From contig OZ020490.1 in NCBI GenBank assembly GCA_963971405.1, forward strand, positions 9,534,874 to 9,598,873: a stretch of DNA of 64,000 bases, written 5' to 3'. The stretch comes from Psococerastis gibbosa (Eukaryota; Arthropoda; Insecta; Psocodea; Psocidae). Position numbers and translations under genes: made by a program. The notes beneath the pieces are model-generated. The model was given only the letters and a program-made list of their open reading frames with translations, was not told the DNA's origin and made no database searches. Shown here piece by piece: positions 54,559 through 63,850 of this stretch; within the stretch, counting starts at the first letter, position 1; each line of letters opens with the position of its first letter.

Positions 54559-55028
54559 GCAGCCCAATCATGGCGATTTTAATACAGTGGTTAATATAAT
54601 ACCATGTCACGCGATGGTATTAATTCAATTGTTTAAAATAAATGAACAGCAAATGTCAGATTTTTTTAATTTTTGATGTCGGTAATCGTCGCTAGAGTGC
54701 TAAGCGTGGAAAATTCAAATTGTGTCTACCTGTATTTAAACAATTGAATGATCTTCGGCTATATTTTTGGTTCGTTTCTTAGTTTTTTCTGCCTGAGATT
54801 TAGATAAATTATTTATAATTCTACTGAATATACCTACTAATTCAAAATTAAAACTTGTTTATTTCTCAGGCGATATGTGTTTCTAAGTGCTATTTATATT
54901 TGCTGAGGCAGCGTCGCGTCAGTTCAGTCAATTCACTGTTCATTTATTTTAAACACTTGAATTAATACCATCACGTGGCATGGTATTATATTAAACGCGG
55001 TATTAAAATCGCCACGATCGAGCTACTG
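54559..55028. mobile_element. Large foldback element of the repeat F type
   Basis: GCAGCCCAATCATGGCGATT left and GTATTAAAATCGCCACGATC + GAGC right, with ~95-bp arms (TAAAATAAATGAACAG / CTGTTCATTTATTTTA). The ends match the repeat F family but the interior is longer. A long G tract follows at 55028. Confidence 0.65.
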
Positions 55029-55753
55029 GGGGGGGGGGGGGGGGGTTGGTTCACACATGAAATTTAAGTTTCACGCCCTGAATTTTGTGAGAATGACATT
55101 AGAGTCCAGAAAGTCTGCGTCTCGAGAAAGTTTGTATTTTTTTTTTTATATAGTCTCTGAAAGACATTTCGATCCAAAATTAGGGGTTCTAGAATGAATG
55201 AATGAATTTTATATAATAAATTTACATTTTACATTTACATCTACCCACACTAAGTGCAACCCAAAGGGCCAACTTGTTACGTGGGTGAACAATTGTCTTT
55301 ATACACAGGATGAGTAGTCACATTTACATACAGTATATTTACGAGGTATACAATTATTTAATATTTAGAAAGTTAAAAAACTAAACAATCTAGGCCTAAC
55401 TGTGTAGGAAAAAATTGAATATTGTAGGAAAAACTTGAATATTGAGCAGTTTACAACTCAGGAAAACTGACTGACCACCGTTTTGTTATTCTGAAAAATT
55501 GTACAATGATTAAATAAGTAATAATTAATTCACCTGTTTATATTGTTTCCACAGTGGTGTATTAACAGAGTGCACCACATCGGTTGCAAAGGTCAGGATA
55601 ATGAAAAACATGTGTTTTAATTAAGTTAGACCGTAATATTGGAACAGGTGCTATATTAACGCCATTCTGGTGTGTACTCTACTCTACGGAAGTAGAGGCC
55701 TTTACTAATGGAACATCTTAAGGGACCTATAGGCCACTACAAGTAGGCCTGGG

Positions 55754-55826
55754 CAGACGCGGATCTATGGGGCTATAGCCATTTAATCTTAGCCCCCTCC
55801 TTGGTCTCATCCTAGATCCGCGCCTG
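55754..55826. mobile_element. 73-bp hAT mini-MITE, perfect 8-bp TSD
   Basis: Ends CAGACGCGGATCTATGG and CCTAGATCCGCGCCTG. GGCCTGGG on both sides (55746-55753 and 55827-55834). Very short: little more than its inverted repeats. Confidence 0.8.
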
Positions 55827-55939
55827 GGCCTGGGTCCACAAAAAGTCCTTCAAAAATTACTAAAGGGAACATAGAAGAACCATTCAAAGAATAAATTGCA
55901 GTGGCGTTAGGGGTGAGGTTTCCGTTTTTAACCGTATGA

Positions 55940-56252
55940 CATGCGTCGGGCAAGTGGATTCCGTAGAGAGAAGTTTGGAGAACAAACAGCTGCAGGGACA
56001 CCGAGTTTTAAAAATTCTGGGGGGGGGCAAGAATTCGGTACTCTATAAAGTATTAAGAAAATGCATTGATTACTTAAAATAACTATAATACAGAAAACGG
56101 CGCTGCCCGCCTAGAAACTAGTCTGCGGGGGCGAGATGGGCGGTGCCCCCCCCCCCCAAGTCGGCGTCCCTGAGCAGCTGCAATAGTTCAGCCACGTCCA
56201 AAGGATGGACGGGAGCAGGACCACCCGGAGGTTGGCGGAAGTAAGGCCACAA
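55940..56252 (+). pseudogene. RTE-like LINE C-terminal remnant split by a MITE
   Basis: Joining 55940-55992 to 56181-56252 gives SLENKQLQ, stop, FSHVQRMDGSRTTRRLAEVR. L-Q-W-F-x-H-V-x-R-M-D ... R-R-L-A-E is the usual C-terminal block of RTE-like reverse transcriptases; the Trp codon has become TAG. A dead fragment. Confidence 0.55.
55993..56172. mobile_element. hAT-type MITE with G/C tracts, in a LINE remnant
   Basis: CAGGGACACCGAG left and TCGGCGTCCCTG right, with G and C tracts inside. Flanks AACAGCTG (55985-55992) and AGCAGCTG (56173-56180) match at 7 of 8. Confidence 0.7.
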
Positions 56253-56734
56253 GGAAGAAACAAATGAAAGAAACAAAATTCAGTTATTTCTAAACATAAA
56301 GTTCTAATTATTAATCCGAGTTGACTTAATGTTGATAAAGCAATAATTTTCTTTAAAGAAGACCCATCGGCGGACCGAGGACCACCGTCGAGGAAAGGCT
56401 TGTACCCCCATACCACCAATACTATCCCGCATCCACAAGCTAGCGCTGGATTGGGACAAAGGGCTTATACAGTATTATTTTTTGTTATTTATTTATAGAG
56501 TTTATTTTATTTTTACTATAATAATATTAATACAAATAATAACAATTCGTTTATATTTCTATATTTTTTTATACTACTAATTATGTATATATCTTCTTAA
56601 TTAATTTACTTTATTTTATTTTATAGGTACCGGCCAGGTCTGATGTGTTACCAACTAAATCTACGGAAGTAGAGGCCTTTGCTAAGGAGTCGAAACCCCG
56701 TGGATAACCATATTTTAATAAAAGTAAGCTTATT

Positions 56735-56890
56735 TTAGGGAGATTCATCTACCTACTTCCGGAAAACTTCTTCACAACTTTTCATTTCATGACACCCTGA
56801 ACCTAAAACCACCCCCGTTCAAAGTTATATGTATAAACGATATGTATGTATGTATATCGATTATAGGTAACACTGTAACTTCCGTAGGTA
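56735..56890 (-). repeat. Repeat B fragment (reversed)
   Basis: TTTTAGGGAGATTCATCTAC ... CACTGTAACTTCCGTAGG, the right-hand ~155 bp of repeat B. Confidence 0.55.
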
Positions 56891-56984
56891 CTATCCTATC
56901 GTGATAGTGAATTGTATAGAAATCAATGTGTGTCAATGCGGTTAAACTCATGTTGACATAAAAAAGTTACACAAGAAACTTTTA

Positions 56985-57188
56985 AATAAATAAATATTGA
57001 CTTTTTTTGTTCTATTACTAAGCCAACCTAGCGGAGTTAGGGCAATAAAGCCCTCTGTTACACTCAACTAGGAAAGCCCGGGACCACCTACTTTACATGC
57101 CCTCCGAAGTATGGACAGAAAATGTAGCAAGTGTGGGACTCGAACCTTTCGGGTGAAAGTCGGAGTCTGTACCACTACTCTACAAGTC
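56985..57188 (-). mobile_element. SINE1 copy
   Basis: A reversed, well-kept copy. ATTT tail first, TAGCGGAGTTAGGGC, GGGACCACCTACTTTACATG, and GTGGGACTCGAACC as the B-box complement. Confidence 0.7.
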
Positions 57189-57253
57189 CTTTTCATTGAT
57201 GAACTGATTTTCGAATGCATTTTATTCAGAAACTGAGCATGCTACTGTTATAC

Positions 57254-57289
57254 CATTGAATATATAACACTAGTGTTATATATTCAATG
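57254..57289. mobile_element. 36-bp perfect palindrome with 7-bp TSD
   Basis: CATTGAATATATAACACT followed directly by its inverse complement, with no spacer, between GTTATAC at 57247-57253 and 57290-57296. It has the same arms as the 51-bp element at 7654. Confidence 0.75.
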
Positions 57290-57862
57290 GTTATACTGAT
57301 TGACCTCTTAAATAAAAAATAAAAAAAACATGGTATAGTTATTCTACATATGCTTCAATTCAATTTAGAAAAAGAAAAATTGCAGTTATTCATGAAATAA
57401 ACGTTTATTAAGTAGGCCTAGCCTATAAATACAACGACGGTAATACAATACTACCTACTGAACTTAGAAAAATACAATTTTTATCTTACACGCATCTACC
57501 ACATTCGCTAGACTTTGTCTTTCTCCGGGTCATCCATGGAGTTTATCTATTACGATATCTGCTTCATGAGTAGAGGAAGAAGAACTTGATGTTCTCCAAG
57601 TTCCACGAAGTCACCTAGGAAACTCTCACAAGGATACGATATCTGCTATTAATTATGATAATACTGTTACAAATTAAATGTATATACCCTCCTTCTTTAT
57701 TATCTTCTTCGCTTCCCTTCCGTTTCATATTCCATATAATTTAAGGTATATTACTATGTATACTGCTACTACCTACGGTTATAACATGAAAAAAAAGACT
57801 TTATAGTCTTATTGTTCGCCAATTATATGGTTGCAACAAAGTCGTTATTCATTCATTCAACG

Positions 57863-57868
57863 TTTATT
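57863..57868 (-). terminator. Poly(A) signal AATAAA of the 126-aa gene
   Basis: AATAAA on the minus strand, 23 bases past the TAA/TGA end of the gene at 57892, a normal distance for a short 3' UTR. Confidence 0.5.
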
Positions 57869-57891
57869 AATTCAATAGCAGCAAAACTGAC

Positions 57892-58272
57892 TTATGAAAA
57901 TACATCTTTGATCTTATCTACCAACTTCTCAAAACATTTTTGTATTTTACTCTCAACCTCCTCCATAAATTCTTCAATTTTAACCCAAATTGACTTGGAT
58001 GGTGTCGAGGGATTGGGCTCCCCAACGGCAATTGAGGGCTTGTCATGTCCATCCCCTTTCGATGGCGAAGATTCGTCCTGTTTCTTCCCATCTCCATCGC
58101 TACTTCCTGATGCGTTGTTGCCCAAATTGTCAGATAGTGACCTCTTATCAGCCATATTTACCAGTCGACTTCCTCCCTCGTTATAACCATTTTCTGCCTT
58201 ATAACCCTTTATTGCGTTAAGGGAACTTATAAGCATAGAAATACTTAGTAAAATCATGAAAAGTTTCGTCAT
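57892..58272 (-). CDS. Small secreted protein, 126 aa, KRS family
   Basis: No known family recognised. The ATG lies four bases after an excellent 3' splice site (TTTTCTTTCTTTCCAG/GAAA-ATG), the same arrangement as in the 604-aa gene. Residues 1-20 form a signal peptide (MTKLFMILLSISMLISSLNA). MADKRSLSDNLGNN at about 40-53 holds the shared Lys-Arg-Ser site. A low-complexity acidic/Ser/Gly/Lys stretch follows (GSSDGDGKKQDESSPSKGDG), then GEPNPSTPSKS. The C-terminus is an amphipathic helix (WVKIEEFMEEVESKIQKCFE, KLVDKIKDVFS) with the only cysteine of the mature part. It is clearly paralogous to the gene at 62232 (NKRSLVQNLDN, GEPN motif, helical C-terminus). Probably secreted and perhaps cut after Lys-Arg. 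The role is unknown. Confidence 0.75.
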   Translation of the reverse strand: MTKLFMILLSISMLISSLNAIKGYKAENGYNEGGSRLVNMADKRSLSDNLGNNASGSSDGDGKKQDESSPSKGDGHDKPSIAVGEPNPSTPSKSIWVKIEEFMEEVESKIQKCFEKLVDKIKDVFS

Positions 58273-58295
58273 TTTCCTGGAAAGAAAGAAAACAT
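58273..58295 (-). other. 3' splice site before the ATG of the 126-aa gene
   Basis: The polypyrimidine tract TTTTCTTTCTTTCC and AG (58277-58278) precede GAAAATGACG. The conserved block to the right (ATGATATCATTGACG) is shared with the duplicate at 58405-58550 and weakly with 47120-47150. Confidence 0.65.
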
Positions 58296-58404
58296 GATAT
58301 CATTGACGTTTTACATTGTAAACAGGTTTGTCTCCTTTTTGAAACTTGAGGTTTCAATTTGTGTCTCTCATTATAGCAATAGTACGCCTTATTTTTGCAT
58401 TTAT

Positions 58405-58550
58405 TGCATTAACGCAACTTATTAGTAAAAAAAAACACTTAGTAAAATCATTAAAGGTTTTGTCTTTTTCCTGAAAAGAAAGAAAACATGATATCATTGA
58501 CGTTTTACATTGTAAACCGGTCCGCCACCTTTTTGAAACTCAAGGTTTTA
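58405..58550 (-). pseudogene. Duplicated acceptor and start region, start codon lost
   Basis: Near-identical to 58215-58355: the same CTTTCTTTTC-type tract, GAAAA and following codons, and the same ATGATATCATTGACG block. The start ATG has become AAG and the frame is not open. A broken tandem duplicate of the exon start of the 126-aa gene. Confidence 0.65.
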
Positions 58551-58734
58551 ATAAGCATTCTTCTGGTTTCACCTTTCCGCAGTTCAGAAGGTTCTATAAT
58601 AACAAAGGCTTTCACTGCTGGAGCTACGAGATGAAGAAATTTCATACCGAATGTTTGAAGGAAACTGTAAGCCTTCCTACGTAAATCCAGACACCGAAAA
58701 GGCTAAGAGTCTGCTGGAATTGGATAGAACACAC

Positions 58735-59040
58735 GTTGGGTGATATCCCTCCTCACTGGTCACGGGAATTTCAGACATCACCTGGCCCGGATTGGTGTGC
58801 AAGTGCGGACAATCTGTGCCAATATATTGTGCGATGGAACGTGGATGGCACATTCTCGCTGAGTGTCATGTCATCTGGTGCCCCAGACTTGAGCATCTAT
58901 GGTGCGCTGTTGCTAATGACGGTTGGGCTCCAGTAGTCCAACCTGCTGCCATAGCGAGATTTGCAGAAGCAATAGAACTCGACTAGTACGACTAGGCGAC
59001 CTATGGGCCCAAATTGTGGCCTGGGTCCCTGTGATGGAGC
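58735..59040 (+). pseudogene. R1/LOA-type LINE 3' end with frameshifts
   Basis: One frame reads LLTGHGNFRHHLARIGV (about 58750-58800). Another reads GWHILAECHVIWCPRLEHLW and then RFAEAIELD-stop at 58984-58986. These match the C-terminus of the intact ORF2 (LLTGHGPFRNHLSKMGV, GWHILAECPAIW). The 3' UTR carries CCTATGGGCCCAAATTGTGG and CCTGGGTCC. A relative of the LINE at 48587, dead. Confidence 0.7.
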
Positions 59041-59312
59041 AGTAGAGTCTAGGATGACTGTGCTGGTACTAGAAGTTCGCTTTCAAAACGACCACGTGAC
59101 CGGATTCTACTGCTTCGCCAGCAGGAGGCTGTGTAACTGTCGGTGGGGCTTTGGAACTCCCCACCGGATCCAATCAAAAATGAAAAAAGTTTGAATACGT
59201 TTAAGAGAGCATGTCACGATTATTTTATGAGTGTGTATGTTGTGTAACTGATGTGGAAATGGTCACTTTTAGTGTTAGTTTTCATTTTAAGTTTTAGTAT
59301 TTAAGTTAACAA

Positions 59313-59392
59313 TATGGGTTAATTGTAAGAGTGGGCCGAAAGGCCCAAAATTCGCCCATATGGAAAATAAAGACAATTTTCTTTCTTTCATT
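59313..59392 (+). mobile_element. Retroposon 3' end
   Basis: GGGTTAATTGTAAGAGTGGG ... AATAAAGACAATTTTCTTTC. The cleanest of four copies. The parent element is unknown. Confidence 0.45.
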
Positions 59393-59464
59393 CTGAGTTA
59401 AGTTAGCTGTTTTTGCATCATTGTAGTCCAGATATCATTCATACCAACCGAAATTAGAGAATAT

Positions 59465-59515
59465 GGAAAAAACTGGACTTGGCGGGATTCGAACCCACGA
59501 TCTACGTCTCCGTTA
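59465..59515 (-). mobile_element. SINE2 fragment
   Basis: AACTGGACTTGGCGGGATTC and GAACCCACGATCTACG are the B-box end of SINE2 on the minus strand. The A-box part is missing. Confidence 0.5.
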
Positions 59516-59696
59516 CTCCTCTTCCCTTGCTCGAGGAAAACACTAGGCTTAAATTCTTCGATAGGGGTTAGACCCGAAGGCCCCTCCCATTTCAGATTTT
59601 TGAAAGGGGGACAGTTTGAACAAGGATCCGGGCTTAGGCTCAGTCTCTGGTTGCCCCCCCCCCCCCATTTCCAGGGCGAGGCTATGGTTCTCCCAC

Positions 59697-60600
59697 TTTT
59701 TAGGGAGATTCATCTACCTATTGAGATGGCGACCAATGTTCGACTTTCGAAAAATTTCTTCACAACTTTTCATTTCATGACCCCCTGAGCCCAAAACCAG
59801 CGTCCGTTCAAAATGTTATATACTTTATATACAGTATATATATAATTAAGATCAAAATGTAAAGTTTTTCTGTTTAAAAAATCAAATTTATTTTTCCCAA
59901 AGAATCTTACAAGTAAAGAAGTAACTAAACGCTCGAGTTCTAGAGTATTACTGATGTCTGCATAGGTGCGCATTGCTGGTGTAGTCTCCGTGCTGCCCGT
60001 GCAAGGCCAGGACTGGTGCTGACTTTGCTGTCAGCACAATGGTTGCTGATATTTCGTCTTCTTTCACATAACTATATGAATGTATATAGATTTTAGGAAA
60101 CACTCTAACTTCCGTAAATATTATCCGATTTTGATGAAACTTGGCACAAAAATTGACCATACAAATGTCTTGATCGAGTTCGTTAATAACCAGCTACTGT
60201 AGATCCACTATTTAGTTAAAAGATGGCGGCCAATTGAAACCTTGTATAATTCATATCTCAGTTAATATTGATTGCAGAGGAATGAATTAAAATCTGACTG
60301 AAAGCCCGTATTATTATCTACGATAATGAAAATGACCACTTTTATCGACATATCAACCATTTTAAGATGGCATCCAATCAAAGTGAAAATAATTTGATAA
60401 ATAAAAGTTCATAGTCGGCATTGTGGTTCGAAATTTGGAACACAAGAGTGTTTTGTGTGTTTATGTTGTGGTTGGGAAAGGAATGAAGTATTTTTTATTT
60501 GTTATTACATACAGTACATAGCGTAGGCAGCGTAGAGGAAAAGCACTGTCTGCGGAATCTCCCTACTCCTGATCGGCCAGAGCCGAAAGGGATTTTTTTC
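59697..60600 (-). repeat. Repeat B copy 5, with ~240-bp insertion
   Basis: Reversed, both ends present (TTTTTAGGGAGATTCATCTA at 59698 and GATCGGCCAGAGCCGAAAGG at about 60572). About 59831-60070 is extra sequence absent from copies 1 and 3 and not otherwise recognised. Confidence 0.6.
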
Positions 60601-61504
60601 TTTCTTGTAAGATGAAAATATCGATATTACCTGCTGTTGTTGGTTTGGCTTCTGTCTAGGTGGTTCTCAGTGCTTAGTATTGTACAATAGTTATTAAAGC
60701 AATATGTATTGTTTTGACAAGTGTTCTGCTGTATAGTGTATTTACATACGACTAATATGCATATGAATGATGTGAACCTTATGACAAAGCGTCATCTGAT
60801 GATTCAGATTAAAATAAAAGTATTACTGTGGCACTATAAAGTTCATAAAGAGCATAGGCCTCCTACAATAGGTACCTACCTATAAGAATGAGTACCGAAG
60901 TACGGAGTAGAGAGACGATTTCCCCATTAGGCACTTAGACCTACGGTACTTATTTGTCCAATAGACAAATACAATTTGAAAAGCCAGGATATTCTCGGAG
61001 GGAGGTTTTCTCAAAAATGACCCTTAATAATATAGGTAGGCCTACATCTCATTACTAATTTATTTGCCAAATATAAGTAAACAGCATCTAGAGGGACACT
61101 GTCCCTTTAGCCAGGGCCGCCGAGGGTTGCGGAAATTCAGATAATTTCAAACAGGGGGGGTGGCGGTGGTCTTTGAACAAAAATAGGCCCGGAGTAGTGG
61201 GGGTGTGCGCATTTTCACAAAAGTAGCATTTTGCATGCACAGACTACGACTTATTCCAATTACACCGAAATGCGGGGCCCGGGAGTCTCCCCCGAAAAAA
61301 TAGGTGCAAAATATTGAGGTTTTCCGCATTTTTACATATCTAGGGGGAAAAAATGGGTATGGTAGCCTATCTTAGGAAATCAACCAAAAAAGGTTTTACA
61401 TTGAACTTAGTTAAAATAATAAAACAAGGCCACATTTAAAGTGTAGTTTTGACCAAGGGGGCTGGCAACTGGTTTCCAATAGAGGGAAATGTTGAAAAAC
61501 CTGA
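60601..61504. other. No gene recognised
   Basis: Noncoding by eye. GGCCGCCGAGGG at 61105 followed by a GGGGGGGTGGCGG stretch may be a decayed hAT-type MITE, without a visible duplication. Confidence 0.35.
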
Positions 61505-61595
61505 GGCAGTGGTTTGGCAGTAGTCTCCAGATTCCAAATTGCCATTATGATCGCCAATCTTCGATAGAAGAGGGATTTGAAGAAGAAAGAGGAAT
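61505..61595 (+). repeat. Repeat H copy
   Basis: GGCAGTAGTCTCCAGATTCC ... CTTCGATAGAAGAGGGATTT, as at 33816. Confidence 0.4.
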
Positions 61596-61859
61596 GTTAT
61601 ACTACGCTAGACCGTCGTGGCGAAGCCACTAGTCAATAAATACATTTCTTCCTACATTACTGTACGTGTATATACAATACCTACATATAAAACAGTAAAT
61701 CTGCCTTTGTTCTCCTAACCTAAATAACCTACTATACAGGTAAACTACACTGGGTTGTGCCGAATGTAAGGTAAGTTGACAGAGGCACACTGTGCAAGTG
61801 TTTCGCGACAACAATCTTCTTGCAACTGATATACTTATACGGAAACTCTACAGTATATG

Positions 61860-62068
61860 TCAGGACATGTAGCGTAGTGGTACAGACTCCAACTTTCACC
61901 CGAAAGGTTGTTGGTTCGAGTCCCACACTTACTACATTTTCTGGCCATGCTTCGGAGGGCATGTAAAGCAGGTGGCCCCGGGCCTACCTGGATGAGTGTA
62001 AGAGAGCTTTATAGCCCTAACTCCTCTAGGTTGGCTTAATAATAGAACAAAAATGAAATATTTTTTAT
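61860..62068 (+). mobile_element. SINE1 copy (best preserved)
   Basis: ACATGTAGCGTAGTGGTACA (A-box region), GTTGTTGGTTCGAGTCCCAC (B box), CATGCTTCGGAGGGCATGTA, GATGAGTGTAAGAGAG, GGTTGGCTTAATAATAG tail. About 205 bp. It serves as the family reference here. Confidence 0.7.
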
Positions 62069-62231
62069 ATATCATTTTTAAGATGACTGTGGTTCGAATA
62101 ACACTTGCACAGTATATCTCAGTCAACTTACCTTCATTTTTCTGATGTGACATATGACTGAACTCAGTAAAGTTTATATTAATTATGATGATACAGGCTA
62201 CTTAAATGGACAATGCGCGTTCTACTATATT

Positions 62232-63446
62232 TTATTCATTCTGCCACATGTTTTTTCTCAACGTATTTACTGCAAACTTCAGCAACTTTTCAATTTCACT
62301 CCAGTGGCTCTGAATGAACTCTACAACCTTTTTCAATTTGGACTCCGGGGAAGCACTAGGATTTGGTGACTTTGACGGCTCACTCTTGCCATGAGGAGGA
62401 GTTTGGCTTGATGTACCTTAAAAAAAAAAAATAGCAAATTTCAATTTGGACTCCGTGGAAGCAGTAAAGTTTGGTTCGCCATAACCTATAGGAGGTTGTG
62501 ACCTTGACCCCTCACTCTTGCCATGAGGTGGTGTTTGGTTAGATCTGCCTGAAAAAATTAGCAAACAGCAGACATGAAACTACAGTAATATTATTATTAT
62601 TTTTTGTTTTTTTTTTGTTTTTCGTTGGGCGTTTGTTTGCATTATAATTACGGTAACACACATTAGCTTAATATCATCCGTCAATTTTTTCATATAATGG
62701 TCTGAAACCCTTTTCCCTTCTCAGTGTAGCAACTTAGCTTAACCACTGCTAGGGTTGAGTTACAGGCTACTAGAGGTGTGCCGTTTCTGTTTTTTTCAGG
62801 AGCTTGCGTTACCAGTTCCAGTGATTCAAGAATAACGGTTCCTAATGCGCGTTCTTTTAGGAACCAGTTCCTGGCTTAGGCTTAGTCCCAATACTGGTGA
62901 CTAGTAATCGTACTCAGTCCATACTCTATAGGAACCAGTTTGCCAATGGTTAGCTCATGTAAAAAATATTATCATTAACACTAATTTTCCGTGGAGTAAG
63001 AACTTGTTAAATAACTGACCGGCAATCCGGATATCCCTATTTTGCATTGCGTTCCTCAAGAACCTAATATTTTTGTATCCGGGAGCCGTTGCAACTAGTT
63101 CCTAGCTCGAGAACCGTCCTTAGGAACGGCTCCAGTAAGAACGACGCACCTCTACAGGCCACAAGCGGGTCGCAGGTGGCAGGTGGCGAAAAGGCCAGGT
63201 ATGGTGGCTAGCAAAGACAAGACATTGGGGGGGGGGGAGGCTGCAGCCCTCCTGGTTACGAGCCTGAGTTGATTATTTACCTCTATTACTCCTACCGCTT
63301 GACAGATCACTTCCAAGGTTATCCAGATTCTGCACCAAAGACCTCTTATTAGTATTTCCCCTGCTTTCTTTCTCCTCGTACGCACTCAGCGAACATACCA
63401 GTAAACTGACAGTTAGTAATAAAATCAGCGAAAGTCGAGCCATCAT
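62232..63446 (-). CDS. Small secreted protein, 116 aa, two-exon KRS-family gene
   Basis: No known family recognised. Exon 1 is 63281-63446: an acceptor TTTTTTTTTTAAG directly precedes ATGATG, and the exon ends AATAGAG/GTAAAT, phase 1. The last exon is 62232-62416, entered after TTTTTAAG. Joined, they give 351 nt. Residues 1-22 are a signal peptide (MMARLSLILLLTVSLLVCSL). NTNKRSLVQNLDNLGS follows with the shared Lys-Arg-Ser site, then a Ser/Pro/Lys stretch (TPPHGKSEPSKSP). The C-terminus is amphipathic (LKKVVEFIQSHWSEIEKLLK). Paralogue of the gene at 57892. The intron (about 864 bp) contains a duplicated exon start at 62439-62548. The stop TAA lies inside an AATAAA poly(A) signal (62231-62236). 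Exon boundaries are read by eye and no transcript was available. Confidence 0.65.
62439..62548 (-). other. Alternative or duplicated exon start of the 116-aa gene
   Basis: After acceptor TAATTTTTTCAG (AG at 62549-62550) the sequence reads GRSNQTPPHGKSEGSRSQPP and GYGEPNFTASTESKL in the phase of exon 1. It is a tandem duplicate of the start of the last exon (acceptor plus about 95 bp). It holds the GEPN motif found in the 126-aa paralogue, so it may be the ancestral exon. No clear donor follows. Confidence 0.55.
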
Positions 63447-63659
63447 CTTAAAAAAAAAAATTCCTGTTGGGAATTACGTAGTGGTAAGCAATGATAGTAC
63501 ATAGTTTCAATTTAATTGGCACGTGCATCTTTTATTTTTGTTCTCCATTTTATTGCACACGGCAGCGAAAGAGTAAAGTATTGTTACATAGTGAACACAC
63601 AGGGAGTGCTTCAGTACGCATGCGCCAAATCTAAACTTCTATGATAATTATTTCCAACA

Positions 63660-63850
63660 ATACTGCGATGGCAATGTGGTAGCATGCTTGTACTTGTGCG
63701 TGCCTCTACAAGCCATGCGATCGGAGACGTGTCGTAACTCAACACGGGTACTAACCTACAGAGGTGACTGAATAGGTCAATCGGATACATTCATTAAATT
63801 GTTTGAATGTGATTAACCCTTTTAAAAAAATAAAATAAAATAAACAAAAA
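63660..63850 (+). mobile_element. SINE3 copy with A-rich tail
   Basis: ATGGCAATGTGGTAGCATGC (A-box-like), GCGATCGGAGACGTGTCG, CTACAGAGGTGACTGAATAG, then AAAATAAAATAAAATAAAC. It sets the orientation of the family. Confidence 0.5.

Noticed and set aside
61880..61930. Genuine tRNA genes at GGTTCGAGTCCC sites
   Set aside because: The B-box sites belong to dispersed SINE copies with shared non-tRNA bodies and tails. No full cloverleaf with paired acceptor stem was found.
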